Assembly: GCA_020638975.1 (NCBI GenBank)
Contig: JACKHN010000054.1
Location: 1 to 15,916, forward strand
Direction: 5' to 3'
Length of the DNA: 15,916 nucleotides
Source of the DNA: Planctomycetaceae bacterium
GTDB lineage: Bacteria > Planctomycetota > Planctomycetia > Pirellulales > Pirellulaceae
The position numbers and the translations under genes are program-made. Of this stretch, positions 5,989-15,117 are shown in pieces. Numbering within the stretch: the stretch's first letter is position 1; every line of letters starts with the position of its first letter. The notes beneath the pieces were generated by a model. That model was not told the DNA's origin. It saw nothing but the letters and a program-made list of their open reading frames with translations, and searched no databases.

Positions 5989-8832
5989 ATGCGTGTGATC
6001 CGCGCTGGCTTGTTGTTGCGTGGCGTTTTGGCACTTATCTGGTGCCAAAGCCTGGCGGCGCATGCCCAGTCGGAGACGAAGCATTGGGCATACGAAACGC
6101 CAGTTCGACCGCCGATTCCGACGGTCGAGAACACCGACTGGGCGGAGAATGCAATCGATGCCTTCACGCAGCTCGAGATGACTCGACACAAGCTGACTCC
6201 CTCGCCGCAGGCGGATCGCCACACGCTGATCCGTCGAGTGACGCTCGACGTGACGGGCCTGCCGCCAACGCCTGCCGAGATCTCAGAATTTGTTGCGGAC
6301 AAACGGCCTGATGCCTACGAGCGATTGGTGGATCGATTGCTACAGTCGCCGCAATTCGGTGAACGAATGGCGACACATTGGTTGGATTTGGCTCGATACG
6401 CAGATACCCATGGCTATCACATGGACTCGCATCGCGATATGTGGCGATGGCGCGACTGGGTGATCGATGCGTACAACGACAACATGCCGTTCGATCAGTT
6501 CACGATCGAACAACTGGCAGGCGACTTGCTTCCGAACGCGACAATCTCGCAAAGGCTCGCGACCGGATTCAACCGCAATAACATGGTGAGTTTCGAGAAC
6601 GGAGCAATCGCCGACGAACTCCTCACGGAATATGCCGTCGATCGCGTGACGACGACGGCGACCGTGTGGCTCGGCCAAACGCTGGTCTGTGCCCGCTGTC
6701 ACGATCATAAGTACGATCCGATCTCGCAACGAGACTTCTATCGAATGTACGCCTTCTTCGATCAAGTCCCGGAAAATGGCCTTGACGGCAATAAAGGGAA
6801 TGCGATTCCGTTCATCGTTGCACCGGTACCGGACCAACAAAAAATAGTCGATGAACTCGACGAACATTTGCGAGAGCTTGAAGCCGCCTGTCGCCAGCGA
6901 TTCGAGGCGGCTGACTCAGCGGTCATCGCATGGGAAGCGACTTTTAAGCCGAGCGATACTCGCTCCGTCTCTGTCGATCCAGAGTTGGTGATCGATTTCG
7001 ACGAACCGTCGAAAGAGTTGATCACATCGATCCACGGTGCGAAAAGCTTCATTGACGGCAGGATCGGAAATGCGTTGCTATTCGATGGGCAGACCTATGT
7101 CGATCTCGGGAATCGCGAATCGCTTGAGGCGTGCGAGTCATGGACAATAGCCGCATGGCTATTTCCAACAACGCTCGACTCGATGGTCGTCGTGGAACAA
7201 ACCGGCAAGGATGAAAACGTTCCCAGCGTTACGATCCAGTTAAACGATGGCCAAGTCTTCGTTCGCGTATCGTCGTCGGAGTTACCGAAGCCCGTCCAAG
7301 TCACGAGCGAAGCCCGCTTCGAGCGGTTCAGGTGGCAACACCTCGCCGTGCGTTACGATTTCGCGAGCGAGGTAGCCGATGTGTCGCTATTCATGAACGG
7401 CGAACTTGCCTCAAGTCGCGAAAGCAACTTCTTGCGTTCAGACGATCGAGACCGCAAGACATCGTTGGTCATTGGCAGTACGGAGTCGGGTCGGTCTTTC
7501 CGCGGCATGATGGATGATCTTCGCGTGTTCAGCGCGGCTTTGAATGACGAAGATATCGCAATTATCGCGGATGGGGATCTGGTGGGCGAGATCTTGGCGA
7601 TCACACGCGATCGACGCACGAAACAACAAACCGAGCGACTTAAACAGTACTACCTGGAAAACTACGATCTCGAATATGACCGGATAAAGAGCGACCTGGA
7701 AGTCACCGAGCAACGGCGCGAAAACATTTGGGCCGCGAGCCCAACCTCGATGGTCATGCAAGATGTCGCCGAGCGGAAGCCAACACACATTCTGACCCAG
7801 GGGCGTTATGATTTGCCTGGAGAAGTTGTCGAGCCCAGCGTTCCGGCGGTCTTGCCGCCGCTGCCACAGGACAAGATCGCGAATCGCCTGACACTCGCGA
7901 CGTGGGTTGTAAGACCGGACCATCCGTTGACCGCTCGCGTCGCCGTGAACCAGCTCTGGCAAACCATCTTCGGAGCCGGGATCGTTCGCACACCCGAAGA
8001 CTTCGGTACACGCGGCGAACGCCCAACGCATCCGGAACTGTTGGATTGGCTGGCTACTGAGTTTACGAGCGATTGGGACGTGAAGCGAATGATCCGGTTG
8101 TTTGTGACCTCGGCAACTTATCGGCAGTCGAATACGTCGATGCCGGAACATGTGGAGATCGATCCCGAGAATCGCTGGTTGGCACGGTCGTCGCGATTAC
8201 GATTGAGTGCCGAAATGGTGCGTGATAGCGCCCTTTACGCGAGCGGACTTATGGTCGAGAAAACAGGTGGTCCGAGCGTGTTTCCCTATCAGCCCAAAGG
8301 GTTGTGGGAAGAAATCGCTTACGACAAAGCCAAATTCACGGCGCAGGCCTATCGACAGAGCCACGGCGCGGACCTCTATCGGCGAAGTTTATACACCTTC
8401 CTCAAACGCAGTCTTCCCTCGCCCACCTTGGCCGCCTTCGATGCACCCAGTCGTGAAACATGTGTCACGAAGCGAGTGCGAACGAATACACCGCAACAAG
8501 CACTGGTCTTGATGAACGACGTGACGTTTATCGAAGCCGCTCGGGTGCTGGCGGAGCGGACGCTGGCAAGTAACGCGACGACGGAAGATCGCGTCAGTGC
8601 AATGTTCATCGTCGCCACAAGCCGCAAGCCGAGTGAAGCGGAATCCGAGGTCTTCGAGGAGCTTGTGCGTGACCTCCGCGGACGCTACGAACAACAACCG
8701 TCGCTGGCCAACGCCCTGATCGAAACTGGCGAGGCACCCAGTTCCAACAGCATCCCGTCAACGGAGTTGGCGGTGTGGACCGCCATCGCGAACGTAATCC
8801 TCTCGTTAGACGAAGCCATTACAAGACCGTAA
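5989..8832 (+). CDS. Secreted PSCyt2 (DUF1549)-LamG-PSD1 (DUF1553) cytochrome-like protein
   Basis: The 947-aa protein starts with a clear Sec signal peptide (1-26, cleavage after AHA). The ATG at 5989 is chosen over an in-frame TTG 63 bp upstream because that extension would put 21 charged residues before the signal peptide and overlap the -10 box. DUF1549/PSCyt2 spans about 45-258 with the heme-type motif CARCH at 234-238. A concanavalin/LamG-like lectin domain (about 332-526) follows, recognisable by LLFDGQTYVDLG, SWTIAAWLFP and a DDLRVFSAAL end segment. A charged helical stretch (about 535-580) leads to DUF1553/PSD1 (about 625-890), with VNQLWQTIFGAGIV and PQQALVLMND. The N-terminal PSCyt1 domain found in many relatives is absent, leaving a single CxxCH. 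The protein is likely extracytoplasmic, with a redox role plus glycan or protein binding (inference). It is probably co-transcribed with the DUF1501 gene. Confidence 0.9.
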   Translation: MRVIRAGLLLRGVLALIWCQSLAAHAQSETKHWAYETPVRPPIPTVENTDWAENAIDAFTQLEMTRHKLTPSPQADRHTLIRRVTLDVTGLPPTPAEISEFVADKRPDAYERLVDRLLQSPQFGERMATHWLDLARYADTHGYHMDSHRDMWRWRDWVIDAYNDNMPFDQFTIEQLAGDLLPNATISQRLATGFNRNNMVSFENGAIADELLTEYAVDRVTTTATVWLGQTLVCARCHDHKYDPISQRDFYRMYAFFDQVPENGLDGNKGNAIPFIVAPVPDQQKIVDELDEHLRELEAACRQRFEAADSAVIAWEATFKPSDTRSVSVDPELVIDFDEPSKELITSIHGAKSFIDGRIGNALLFDGQTYVDLGNRESLEACESWTIAAWLFPTTLDSMVVVEQTGKDENVPSVTIQLNDGQVFVRVSSSELPKPVQVTSEARFERFRWQHLAVRYDFASEVADVSLFMNGELASSRESNFLRSDDRDRKTSLVIGSTESGRSFRGMMDDLRVFSAALNDEDIAIIADGDLVGEILAITRDRRTKQQTERLKQYYLENYDLEYDRIKSDLEVTEQRRENIWAASPTSMVMQDVAERKPTHILTQGRYDLPGEVVEPSVPAVLPPLPQDKIANRLTLATWVVRPDHPLTARVAVNQLWQTIFGAGIVRTPEDFGTRGERPTHPELLDWLATEFTSDWDVKRMIRLFVTSATYRQSNTSMPEHVEIDPENRWLARSSRLRLSAEMVRDSALYASGLMVEKTGGPSVFPYQPKGLWEEIAYDKAKFTAQAYRQSHGADLYRRSLYTFLKRSLPSPTLAAFDAPSRETCVTKRVRTNTPQQALVLMNDVTFIEAARVLAERTLASNATTEDRVSAMFIVATSRKPSEAESEVFEELVRDLRGRYEQQPSLANALIETGEAPSSNSIPSTELAVWTAIANVILSLDEAITRP

Positions 8833-8864
8833 CGACATTCTGCAAGGACATCAAACGATTTAGA

Positions 8865-8918
8865 ACAGAAGGTAACAAAGAAGTGAACTGCATCTTCGTT
8901 AACTTCGTTTCCTTCTGT
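8865..8918. repeat. 54-bp imperfect palindromic element between the DUF1553 and DUF1501 genes
   Basis: The left arm 8865-8888 begins ACAGAAGG and ends GAAGTGAAC. The right arm 8898-8918 begins GTTAACTTC and ends CCTTCTGT. They pair over about 21 positions with two mismatches or wobbles and a 3-nt bulge (AAA), around a 9-nt loop. The right arm also repeats every 9 bp (CTTCGTT-type units). It fills about half of the 97-bp gap and ends 11 bp before the DUF1501 start. It could be a dispersed palindrome of REP or miniature-element type, an mRNA processing or attenuation hairpin, or both. Confidence 0.6.
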
Positions 8919-8929
8919 GAAAGTAAGAA

Positions 8930-10345
8930 ATGACGAATCACCAAAACAACAACGTGACGCGTCGCGCGTTCATAGGACACACGGGAATCGGCGTCGCAGC
9001 GTTGGCGTCTTTACTCGATCCGAAGTTGCTCGCCAATGACCAGAGTGTGCCGCACTTCGCGCCGACCGCGAAACGTGTCATCTTCTTGCATCAAACGGGC
9101 GCGCCATCGCAACTCGATCTGTACGATGTTAAGCCCGAGCTTTCCAGGTGGCATGGCCAAGAACTTCCTCAATCCGTTCGAGGTGGACAGCGGTTGACCA
9201 CACTAACCGCAGGGCAGGCGTCGTTGCCGGTAACTGCGTCACCCTTCAAGTTCGCTCGACATGGGGAATCCGGCACCGCCTTAAGCGAGTTGTTGCCACA
9301 CACGAGTCGAGTCGTCGACGATCTTTGTATCGTGCGATCGATGCACACCGAAGCCATCAATCACGATCCGGCTTGCACGATGATACAAACTGGTGCGGAA
9401 CAACCAGGACGCCCGAGCATCGGTTCCTGGGTCAGCTACGGTTTAGGCAGCGAAAGCCAAGAACTGCCTGCCTTCGTGGTTCTGTTGTCTGGTGGGTTGC
9501 CGGGCGATCAGCCGCTGTCTAGTCGCTGGTGGGGATCTGGCTTTCTACCGTCACAGCATCAGGCCGTGAAGTTTCGCAAAAGAGGCGAACCGGTTTTGTA
9601 CCTCAACAACCCCGCCGGAATCACGCCGGAGATTCGGCGACGGATGCTTGATAGCCTCGGCGAATTGAATCGCATTCAATCGGCTGCGACCGGTGACGCG
9701 GAGATCGATGCGAGAATTGCCCAGTTCGAGTTGGCTTATCGAATGCAAGAATCGTTGCCTCGAATCGCCGATTTAACAGAAGAGCCCGAGCATACGTTTG
9801 CGTTGTACGGCGAAGACGCCCGACAGCCTGGAACCTACGCTGCGAATTGCCTGCTGGCTCGTCGTTTGGTCGAACAGGGCGTCCGCTTTATCCAACTGTA
9901 CGACCGCGATTGGGACCATCACACCGACATCGTCAGTCAAATCAAGGTGAAGTGTCGCGAGACCGATCAAGCCTCGGCAGCGCTGGTTCAAGACCTCAAG
10001 CAACGTGGGCTCCTCAAGGACACGCTCATCGTCTGGGCGGGCGAGTTTGGACGCACGGTGTTTTGCGAAGGTGAATTGGCGAAACGCGATTACGGTCGCG
10101 ATCATCATCCGCGATGCTTCTCGATTTGGCTCGCCGGCGGCGGCATTCGACCCGGTCTGACTTACGGCAAGACCGACGAGTTCTCTTACAACATCGCTGA
10201 GAACCCAGTCCATATCCACGATCTTCAGGCCACAATGCTCCGCTGTCTCGGTATCGACCATGAACGACTCACGTATCGCTATCAAGGACGCGATCATCGA
10301 TTGACCGACATTGGGGGACGAGTCGTCTCCGAGATACTGGGCTAA
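8930..10345 (+). CDS. Tat-exported DUF1501 protein
   Basis: This 471-aa protein belongs to the DUF1501 family, which is related to the alkaline phosphatase/sulfatase fold. A twin-arginine motif, TRRAFIG (10-16), is followed by a hydrophobic stretch to about residue 30. Family blocks visible are HQTGAPSQLDLYD (54-66), SMHTEAINHDPACTMIQTG (137-155), DRDWDHHTDI (325-334), VWAGEFGRT (368-376), GRDHHPRCFSIWLAGGG (389-405) and a closing PVHIHDLQATMLRCLGID segment. These His/Asp clusters are suggestive of metal sites. Genes of this family usually sit next to DUF1549/DUF1553 genes, as here, which points to a shared extracytoplasmic function. Activity has not been assigned; hydrolase activity is a fold-based guess. 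The ribosome site is weak. The gene ends 4 bp from the converging efflux permease stop. Confidence 0.9.
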   Translation: MTNHQNNNVTRRAFIGHTGIGVAALASLLDPKLLANDQSVPHFAPTAKRVIFLHQTGAPSQLDLYDVKPELSRWHGQELPQSVRGGQRLTTLTAGQASLPVTASPFKFARHGESGTALSELLPHTSRVVDDLCIVRSMHTEAINHDPACTMIQTGAEQPGRPSIGSWVSYGLGSESQELPAFVVLLSGGLPGDQPLSSRWWGSGFLPSQHQAVKFRKRGEPVLYLNNPAGITPEIRRRMLDSLGELNRIQSAATGDAEIDARIAQFELAYRMQESLPRIADLTEEPEHTFALYGEDARQPGTYAANCLLARRLVEQGVRFIQLYDRDWDHHTDIVSQIKVKCRETDQASAALVQDLKQRGLLKDTLIVWAGEFGRTVFCEGELAKRDYGRDHHPRCFSIWLAGGGIRPGLTYGKTDEFSYNIAENPVHIHDLQATMLRCLGIDHERLTYRYQGRDHRLTDIGGRVVSEILG

Positions 10346-10349
10346 TCTA

Positions 10350-13300
10350 TCACGGGCAGACCGTTTCACGATCTTGCTCGTCGCTCGGTTCGGCAACCGC
10401 GGGTTGCGCGAGAACCAGTGGCGCCGTTTCATCGGTCGGCGGTCGAAAAACCGCTCCGAGAATCCATCGCCCATACAGCGAGTAGACAACCGGCACGAGA
10501 AATAGCACCAATACCGTCCCCAGCATCAAGCCAAAGCAGAGGCTGGCCGCCATCGGGATTAGAACTTGGGCTTGGAACGATGTCTCGAGCAATAGCGGCG
10601 TGAGCCCTGCGACGGTCGTCAGCGACGTCAGGACCACCGGTCGGAATCGCCGAGTCCCAGCGGCAATGATCGCGTCTTGCGTCCGTACACCAGCTTTAAT
10701 CTCGTGGTTGATAAAGTCCATCAAGACGATCGAGTCATTAACAACGACGCCGGTCAATGCCACCAAGCCGAACAGGCTGAACATCGTGAGCGGCAGGCCG
10801 AGGGCTGCGTGTCCCCATAACGCACCAACCAACCCGAAGGGGATAATCGCGAGCACAATGATCGGCTGGAAGTAAGAACGAAATTCGATCGTCAACAACA
10901 CGTACATGGCAAGAATGGCTACGATGAATCCAAAGAACAGGCTTCGCATCGAGTCCGTCGATTGCTCGGCTTGACCCTCCCAACGGATTCGGACATGGGG
11001 AAATTGAGCGGCTAATTTGGGAGCGAACTCGGCTCGAAACTTTGCCACATTTTCGCGGGCGTTGCCTTCCTTCTCTTGAATATCCCCAGTAATCGTGATG
11101 GAACGAAGCTGATTAACGCGATTGATCTCGCTGTAGCCACGCTCGACGCGAACGTCGGCAAGTTCCGTCAACGGACGTTCGACTCCGTCCGAGCCTCGCA
11201 CGCGGATGTCGTCGAAACCGGCTAGCGAGCGACGATCGGCTTCTGGGTAACGCACCATCAGCTTGACTTCGTGGCGACCTCGCTGCAGCCGCATGACTTC
11301 TTCGCCGTAATAAGTCGAACGAACCGTCTCGGCAAGATCGGCCGCCGTGATTCCCATTGCGACGGCGTTCTCCTTGACGTTCAGCTGGTATTCAAGCTTT
11401 CCCGGTCGAGAATCATCGCGCAGATCGACCACGCCGGGATACCGGTTTGCATCAGCGAGTTCTTGCTTGCAGGCTTCGATCGCGGCTTCGAGTTCTTGCA
11501 TGTGCTCGGCGGGTGCGAGTAGCTTGAACTCAATCGCTGCGCCACCCGGTCCCATCTCGGGCGTCCCGAAAATCAGAGTGTCAACACCGGCGATTTCGCC
11601 AGTTTCTTCACGCCACGCGCTCAGAATCTCTTCGCTCGTGATATCGCGAGTCGAGGTATCCTGCAGTTCGATGAACACCATCCCGACGTGACTGCCATCG
11701 GTACGTGAATCGGGCCCGAGCGCACCAGGAGCTACGACCTGGCCGACCGCTCGATGCACCAACTTCTTCAATGGCATTCCCCTCGCGGCCCATTGGTCAT
11801 TGATGCGATCGAAGGCATCTTCGATCTGACGCGTCGCCAAGTCGGTGACGGCAGTCGGTGTCCCGTCCGGGAAGGTGACCTTGGCTTCGATCCAGTTGCT
11901 GTCAAGTTTCGGGAAGATCAGCCAGGGCGTAATGCCCGCTGGAACAAAGGCTAACGTTACAACAAAGATCGAAAACGCCGAACTGAGCATGATCGCCGGA
12001 TTCCGCGTGGCCCAATGCAGAGCCGGCATGTAAATCCGTTGAATCACAAACTCTAGTAATATCGCGACGTGCTCTTGGACGAAGTGAATCAACCAGCCGA
12101 GTAGTCGTAGCGGATACAAGACGTAACTCAGCACGGTGATGAACAAGTTGTCACGATGAGCCAAATGGCAGGGAAGGATGAATGTGCTTTCAGCCAACGA
12201 AATCATGAGCATGGCGATCACTGCCAGCGGCAAGACGGCAATGAATTTGCCCATCACACCCGAAACGTAGAATAACGGGACGAACGCAATGATGGTCGTC
12301 GTTACCGATGCGGTTACCGAGGGCAGTACTTCATAGGCACCTTCGATCGCAGCCGTCTTATAGTCTTTGCCTCGCTGCCGATGTGCGTAGATATTTTCGC
12401 CGATGACGATGGCATCATCGACGACAATTCCCAGCGCGAGCAAGAAAGCAAACAGCGAAATCATGTTTAATGTCGCGCCGACGTACAGCAACATTGCACA
12501 AGCACCGAGCACCGAGATTGGAATGCCCAGCGCCACCCAGAACGCAAGTCGGAGGTCCAGGAAAACTGCCAGCACCAAAAAGACGAGAATCAACCCTTGA
12601 ACGCCATTGCGACGCAACAGATCGATTCGGTCGCGAACATCAACGCCACTATCTTGCCAAGTCGTCAGTTCGTACCCTGGCGGCAATTCAACCGAATCCA
12701 CGTACTTGTGGACGCCATCCACGATCGTCAACAAGTCCTCGGTCGCCGTCCGGTCGATCGAGATTACCAACCCCGGTCGCCCATTGATCAAGTTGATTGC
12801 AGAAGCATCGGTGAATTCGTCCTTGACGTCTCCCAGTTCACCGACGGTCAACACTGCGCCGTCGGTCGTCGTGACGAGCGGGATGTCGGCGATTTCTTCG
12901 CCAAGCAGTCGTTTGTTCTTTCCCCGCAACAGCACTTCCTGCGACTCGGTCCTCATGCTGCCGCCTGGAATCTCGATGTTCTCGCGACGGATGATCTGGC
13001 CCACCTGCTGTAAGGTGAGGCCATACTTCCGCAACGTGTCTTCCGAGACTTCAATGTCAATTTGATAGTCACGTGTGCCGAGCAGGTTGGCTTGGGAAAC
13101 CGAAGGCAGCAGAAGTAACTCGGTCCTCACTCGCTCGGCAACCTCGCGCAGGGCGAGTTCAGCTTCGGGTGTGTCGACTTTAGGGCCCAACAGTCCCACT
13201 CGAATTGCGACCTGACGCAACGTGATCTGTTGAACTTCCGGATCCTCGGCAAGCTCGGGGAAGCTTGGAATGCGATCGACCTCCGAGCGAATGTCGCTCA

Positions 13301-13619
13301 GGATCTTCTGCACGTTCGAGACGTTATTCTCCAACTCCAATACGAGATGGCCGCCACCTTCCTGAGCGATGGCGGTTTGCTTCTTGATGCCGTTGATCGA
13401 ACGCACGGCCTCTTCGAGTTTCTGACAAATGCCTTCTTCGACTTCGCTGGGACTGGCACCTGGATACGGAACGCTGATCAGCGCGATTTCGAGATCGAAC
13501 TCGGGAAACACTTCGCGGCGCATCATGAACAAGCTGGCAGTTCCCACCAGCATCACGACGAGCATCAATGTATTCATGGCGGGCGAGTTCTCAATCGCCC
13601 AGCGAATAGCGGCTTTCAT
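10350..13619 (-). CDS. RND efflux permease, HAE1/AcrB-type
   Basis: At 1089 aa this has full RND permease length. TM1 is at about 13-33, then a large periplasmic loop, then TM2-6 (about 340-480), TM7 (about 543-566), a second large loop and TM8-12 (about 892-1046). The proton-relay motif GIVVDDAIVIGENIY places Asp401/Asp402 in TM4. In TM10 the sequence is LTGVVVNDSIVLMDF (955-969), so the Lys of AcrB is replaced by Val960 and an Asp (962) is nearby, as in many non-AcrB members. It would exchange protons for an exported substrate together with the adaptor gene upstream; substrate unknown. The ATG overlaps the adaptor stop as ATGA. No TolC-type outer-membrane factor is encoded in this window. 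The hydrophilic tail after about 1058 carries no obvious motif. Confidence 0.93.
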   Translation of the reverse strand: MKAAIRWAIENSPAMNTLMLVVMLVGTASLFMMRREVFPEFDLEIALISVPYPGASPSEVEEGICQKLEEAVRSINGIKKQTAIAQEGGGHLVLELENNVSNVQKILSDIRSEVDRIPSFPELAEDPEVQQITLRQVAIRVGLLGPKVDTPEAELALREVAERVRTELLLLPSVSQANLLGTRDYQIDIEVSEDTLRKYGLTLQQVGQIIRRENIEIPGGSMRTESQEVLLRGKNKRLLGEEIADIPLVTTTDGAVLTVGELGDVKDEFTDASAINLINGRPGLVISIDRTATEDLLTIVDGVHKYVDSVELPPGYELTTWQDSGVDVRDRIDLLRRNGVQGLILVFLVLAVFLDLRLAFWVALGIPISVLGACAMLLYVGATLNMISLFAFLLALGIVVDDAIVIGENIYAHRQRGKDYKTAAIEGAYEVLPSVTASVTTTIIAFVPLFYVSGVMGKFIAVLPLAVIAMLMISLAESTFILPCHLAHRDNLFITVLSYVLYPLRLLGWLIHFVQEHVAILLEFVIQRIYMPALHWATRNPAIMLSSAFSIFVVTLAFVPAGITPWLIFPKLDSNWIEAKVTFPDGTPTAVTDLATRQIEDAFDRINDQWAARGMPLKKLVHRAVGQVVAPGALGPDSRTDGSHVGMVFIELQDTSTRDITSEEILSAWREETGEIAGVDTLIFGTPEMGPGGAAIEFKLLAPAEHMQELEAAIEACKQELADANRYPGVVDLRDDSRPGKLEYQLNVKENAVAMGITAADLAETVRSTYYGEEVMRLQRGRHEVKLMVRYPEADRRSLAGFDDIRVRGSDGVERPLTELADVRVERGYSEINRVNQLRSITITGDIQEKEGNARENVAKFRAEFAPKLAAQFPHVRIRWEGQAEQSTDSMRSLFFGFIVAILAMYVLLTIEFRSYFQPIIVLAIIPFGLVGALWGHAALGLPLTMFSLFGLVALTGVVVNDSIVLMDFINHEIKAGVRTQDAIIAAGTRRFRPVVLTSLTTVAGLTPLLLETSFQAQVLIPMAASLCFGLMLGTVLVLFLVPVVYSLYGRWILGAVFRPPTDETAPLVLAQPAVAEPSDEQDRETVCP

Positions 13620-15067
13620 CGGGAAGCAACCTCACCATCAACGCTTGGCTCCGCGACGCTTACACGCACAGCGTCGCCATCCCGAAGGATGCCAAAGGGT
13701 GGAACAACGACTTGATCGCCAGCAGCCAAGTCGGTTGCCGATGCCTCGACGAGCCAATGCGGTGCAAGTTGACCATCGGCCCCTGGAACTTCGATCAATT
13801 CGATCAACTCAAGCGACCGCTTCTCGTGCAATACGCCATCTCGAACGATCCACACCGTCTTGCCGGGCTGAACGGCACGCTCGGGAATCACGAGCAAAGG
13901 ACTTGGCTGATCGACATGAAACGTCGCGGTCACGAACATGCCACGGACCAACGTTGGCGGCACTCCCGAGACGACTTGGTCCTGACGGTCTTCGCGATAC
14001 TTGACGACTTTGACATCACGAGGATTATCAACAAGGATACGGCACGGTACCGTACGAGTCGCTTTGTCGAGACCGATGCCATCGAACGGAGTGAAATGAA
14101 CGAGTACACCTCGCCATTGGTAACCGACATCTTGGCGATCGGCCAGTCGGTACTCAATCGTGACAGAAATCCGCGGAAACTCGTATCCGGGCCGGTCGGC
14201 AAGAACGCCGTTGAAGTCCGTGCCCGTCTGGCTCCACACCCAGTACAGGTCTTCCATTTTCAGGCGACAGTTCACCTCCACTTTCGAGGTGTCTTCGAGC
14301 GTAAAGATCGGCTCGCCTTTCTGCACGTACGAATCTCGTTCGACCAAGTCGTCGATGACAACGCCATCAACGGCCGCTGCAATTTCAGTTCGTGCGAGGT
14401 CAAGCTTGGCTTGTTTCAAGTCGGTGACAACGAGATCGCGAGCGCTTTCCAGTCGACGCTGACGAGTTCTCAGTAGTTGAAGTTGGTTCTTGAGTTGGAC
14501 AAGTCCGTTCCTCGCGGCCAGCTCCGTTTGCTTCGCTCGATCCAATGTCGAGTCAGTAACAATCCGTTCTTGAATCAGCCCAGACAGTCGATCTATTTCC
14601 TTCCGTTCGAGTTCAACCTGGTCCTCCGCAAGCTTGATCAACTCTGCCGAGTTGCCGATCTCGACTTGCAATTCCTCAATGCTGGCATCAGCCTGTTCGA
14701 GTTGATTTTCTAGTCGCTGTACAGCAATTTGATAGTCTTGCGGATCGATCTTGATTAAAGGCGTCCCCTGAGTCACAAACCGGCCACTGTCGCAAGATTC
14801 GTCCTTGAAGACCACTTTGCCGGCAACTTCGGCCGCCACTGCGATCTCGCGATAGGGTGCAACGACACCGTCTACTTTGAAGTCGAGACTGCCTTCGTGA
14901 GAGCGAATCGCGGCGGTGTAAACGAGCGGTGCCAGGGGCGGTGTCTTCGCGATTGCCTCGGTCTCGGGTTTATAAATCAAGACGCGAAATCCGAACACGC
15001 CAGCACCGATGATCAAAACCGATACGATAAAGCTGAGGACTTGTCCGACGAGTGAATTGCGTCTCAC
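13616..15067 (-). CDS. RND periplasmic adaptor (membrane fusion protein, HlyD-like)
   Basis: This 483-aa adaptor has one N-terminal membrane anchor (about 9-31) instead of a lipobox. A first lipoyl half (about 63-112, VAAEVAGKVVFKDESCDSG) leads into a long alpha-helical hairpin (about 112-225, rich in Glu, Gln, Leu and Arg). The second lipoyl half (about 226-258, TEIAAAVDGVVIDDLVERD) is followed by a beta-barrel region (about 260-388) and a membrane-proximal domain (about 390-470, VIPERAVQPGKTVWIV). Translation begins at GTG 15067; a GGAG on the minus strand (15076-15079) lies 8 nt upstream and supports it. It bridges the permease to an outer-membrane channel that must be encoded elsewhere. 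The beta-barrel region is longer than in AcrA-like proteins, about 130 residues including an inserted segment near 282-315. Confidence 0.9.
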   Translation of the reverse strand: MRRNSLVGQVLSFIVSVLIIGAGVFGFRVLIYKPETEAIAKTPPLAPLVYTAAIRSHEGSLDFKVDGVVAPYREIAVAAEVAGKVVFKDESCDSGRFVTQGTPLIKIDPQDYQIAVQRLENQLEQADASIEELQVEIGNSAELIKLAEDQVELERKEIDRLSGLIQERIVTDSTLDRAKQTELAARNGLVQLKNQLQLLRTRQRRLESARDLVVTDLKQAKLDLARTEIAAAVDGVVIDDLVERDSYVQKGEPIFTLEDTSKVEVNCRLKMEDLYWVWSQTGTDFNGVLADRPGYEFPRISVTIEYRLADRQDVGYQWRGVLVHFTPFDGIGLDKATRTVPCRILVDNPRDVKVVKYREDRQDQVVSGVPPTLVRGMFVTATFHVDQPSPLLVIPERAVQPGKTVWIVRDGVLHEKRSLELIELIEVPGADGQLAPHWLVEASATDLAAGDQVVVPPFGILRDGDAVRVSVAEPSVDGEVASR

Positions 15068-15117
15068 GAGCCAAACTCCGAGTTGAAATCAATGGTAGTT
15101 ATTTTTGAATTGCTGTG

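Noticed and set aside
7438..8151. 237-aa open frame on the minus strand
   Set aside because: It is fully antisense to the LamG/DUF1553 gene and shows no family motif or ribosome site.
9773..10489. 238-aa open frame on the minus strand
   Set aside because: It is antisense to the DUF1501 gene and runs into the permease in another frame; no family features.
13712..14476. 254-aa open frame on the plus strand
   Set aside because: It is antisense to the adaptor gene, whose domains are unambiguous; no domain is visible in this frame.
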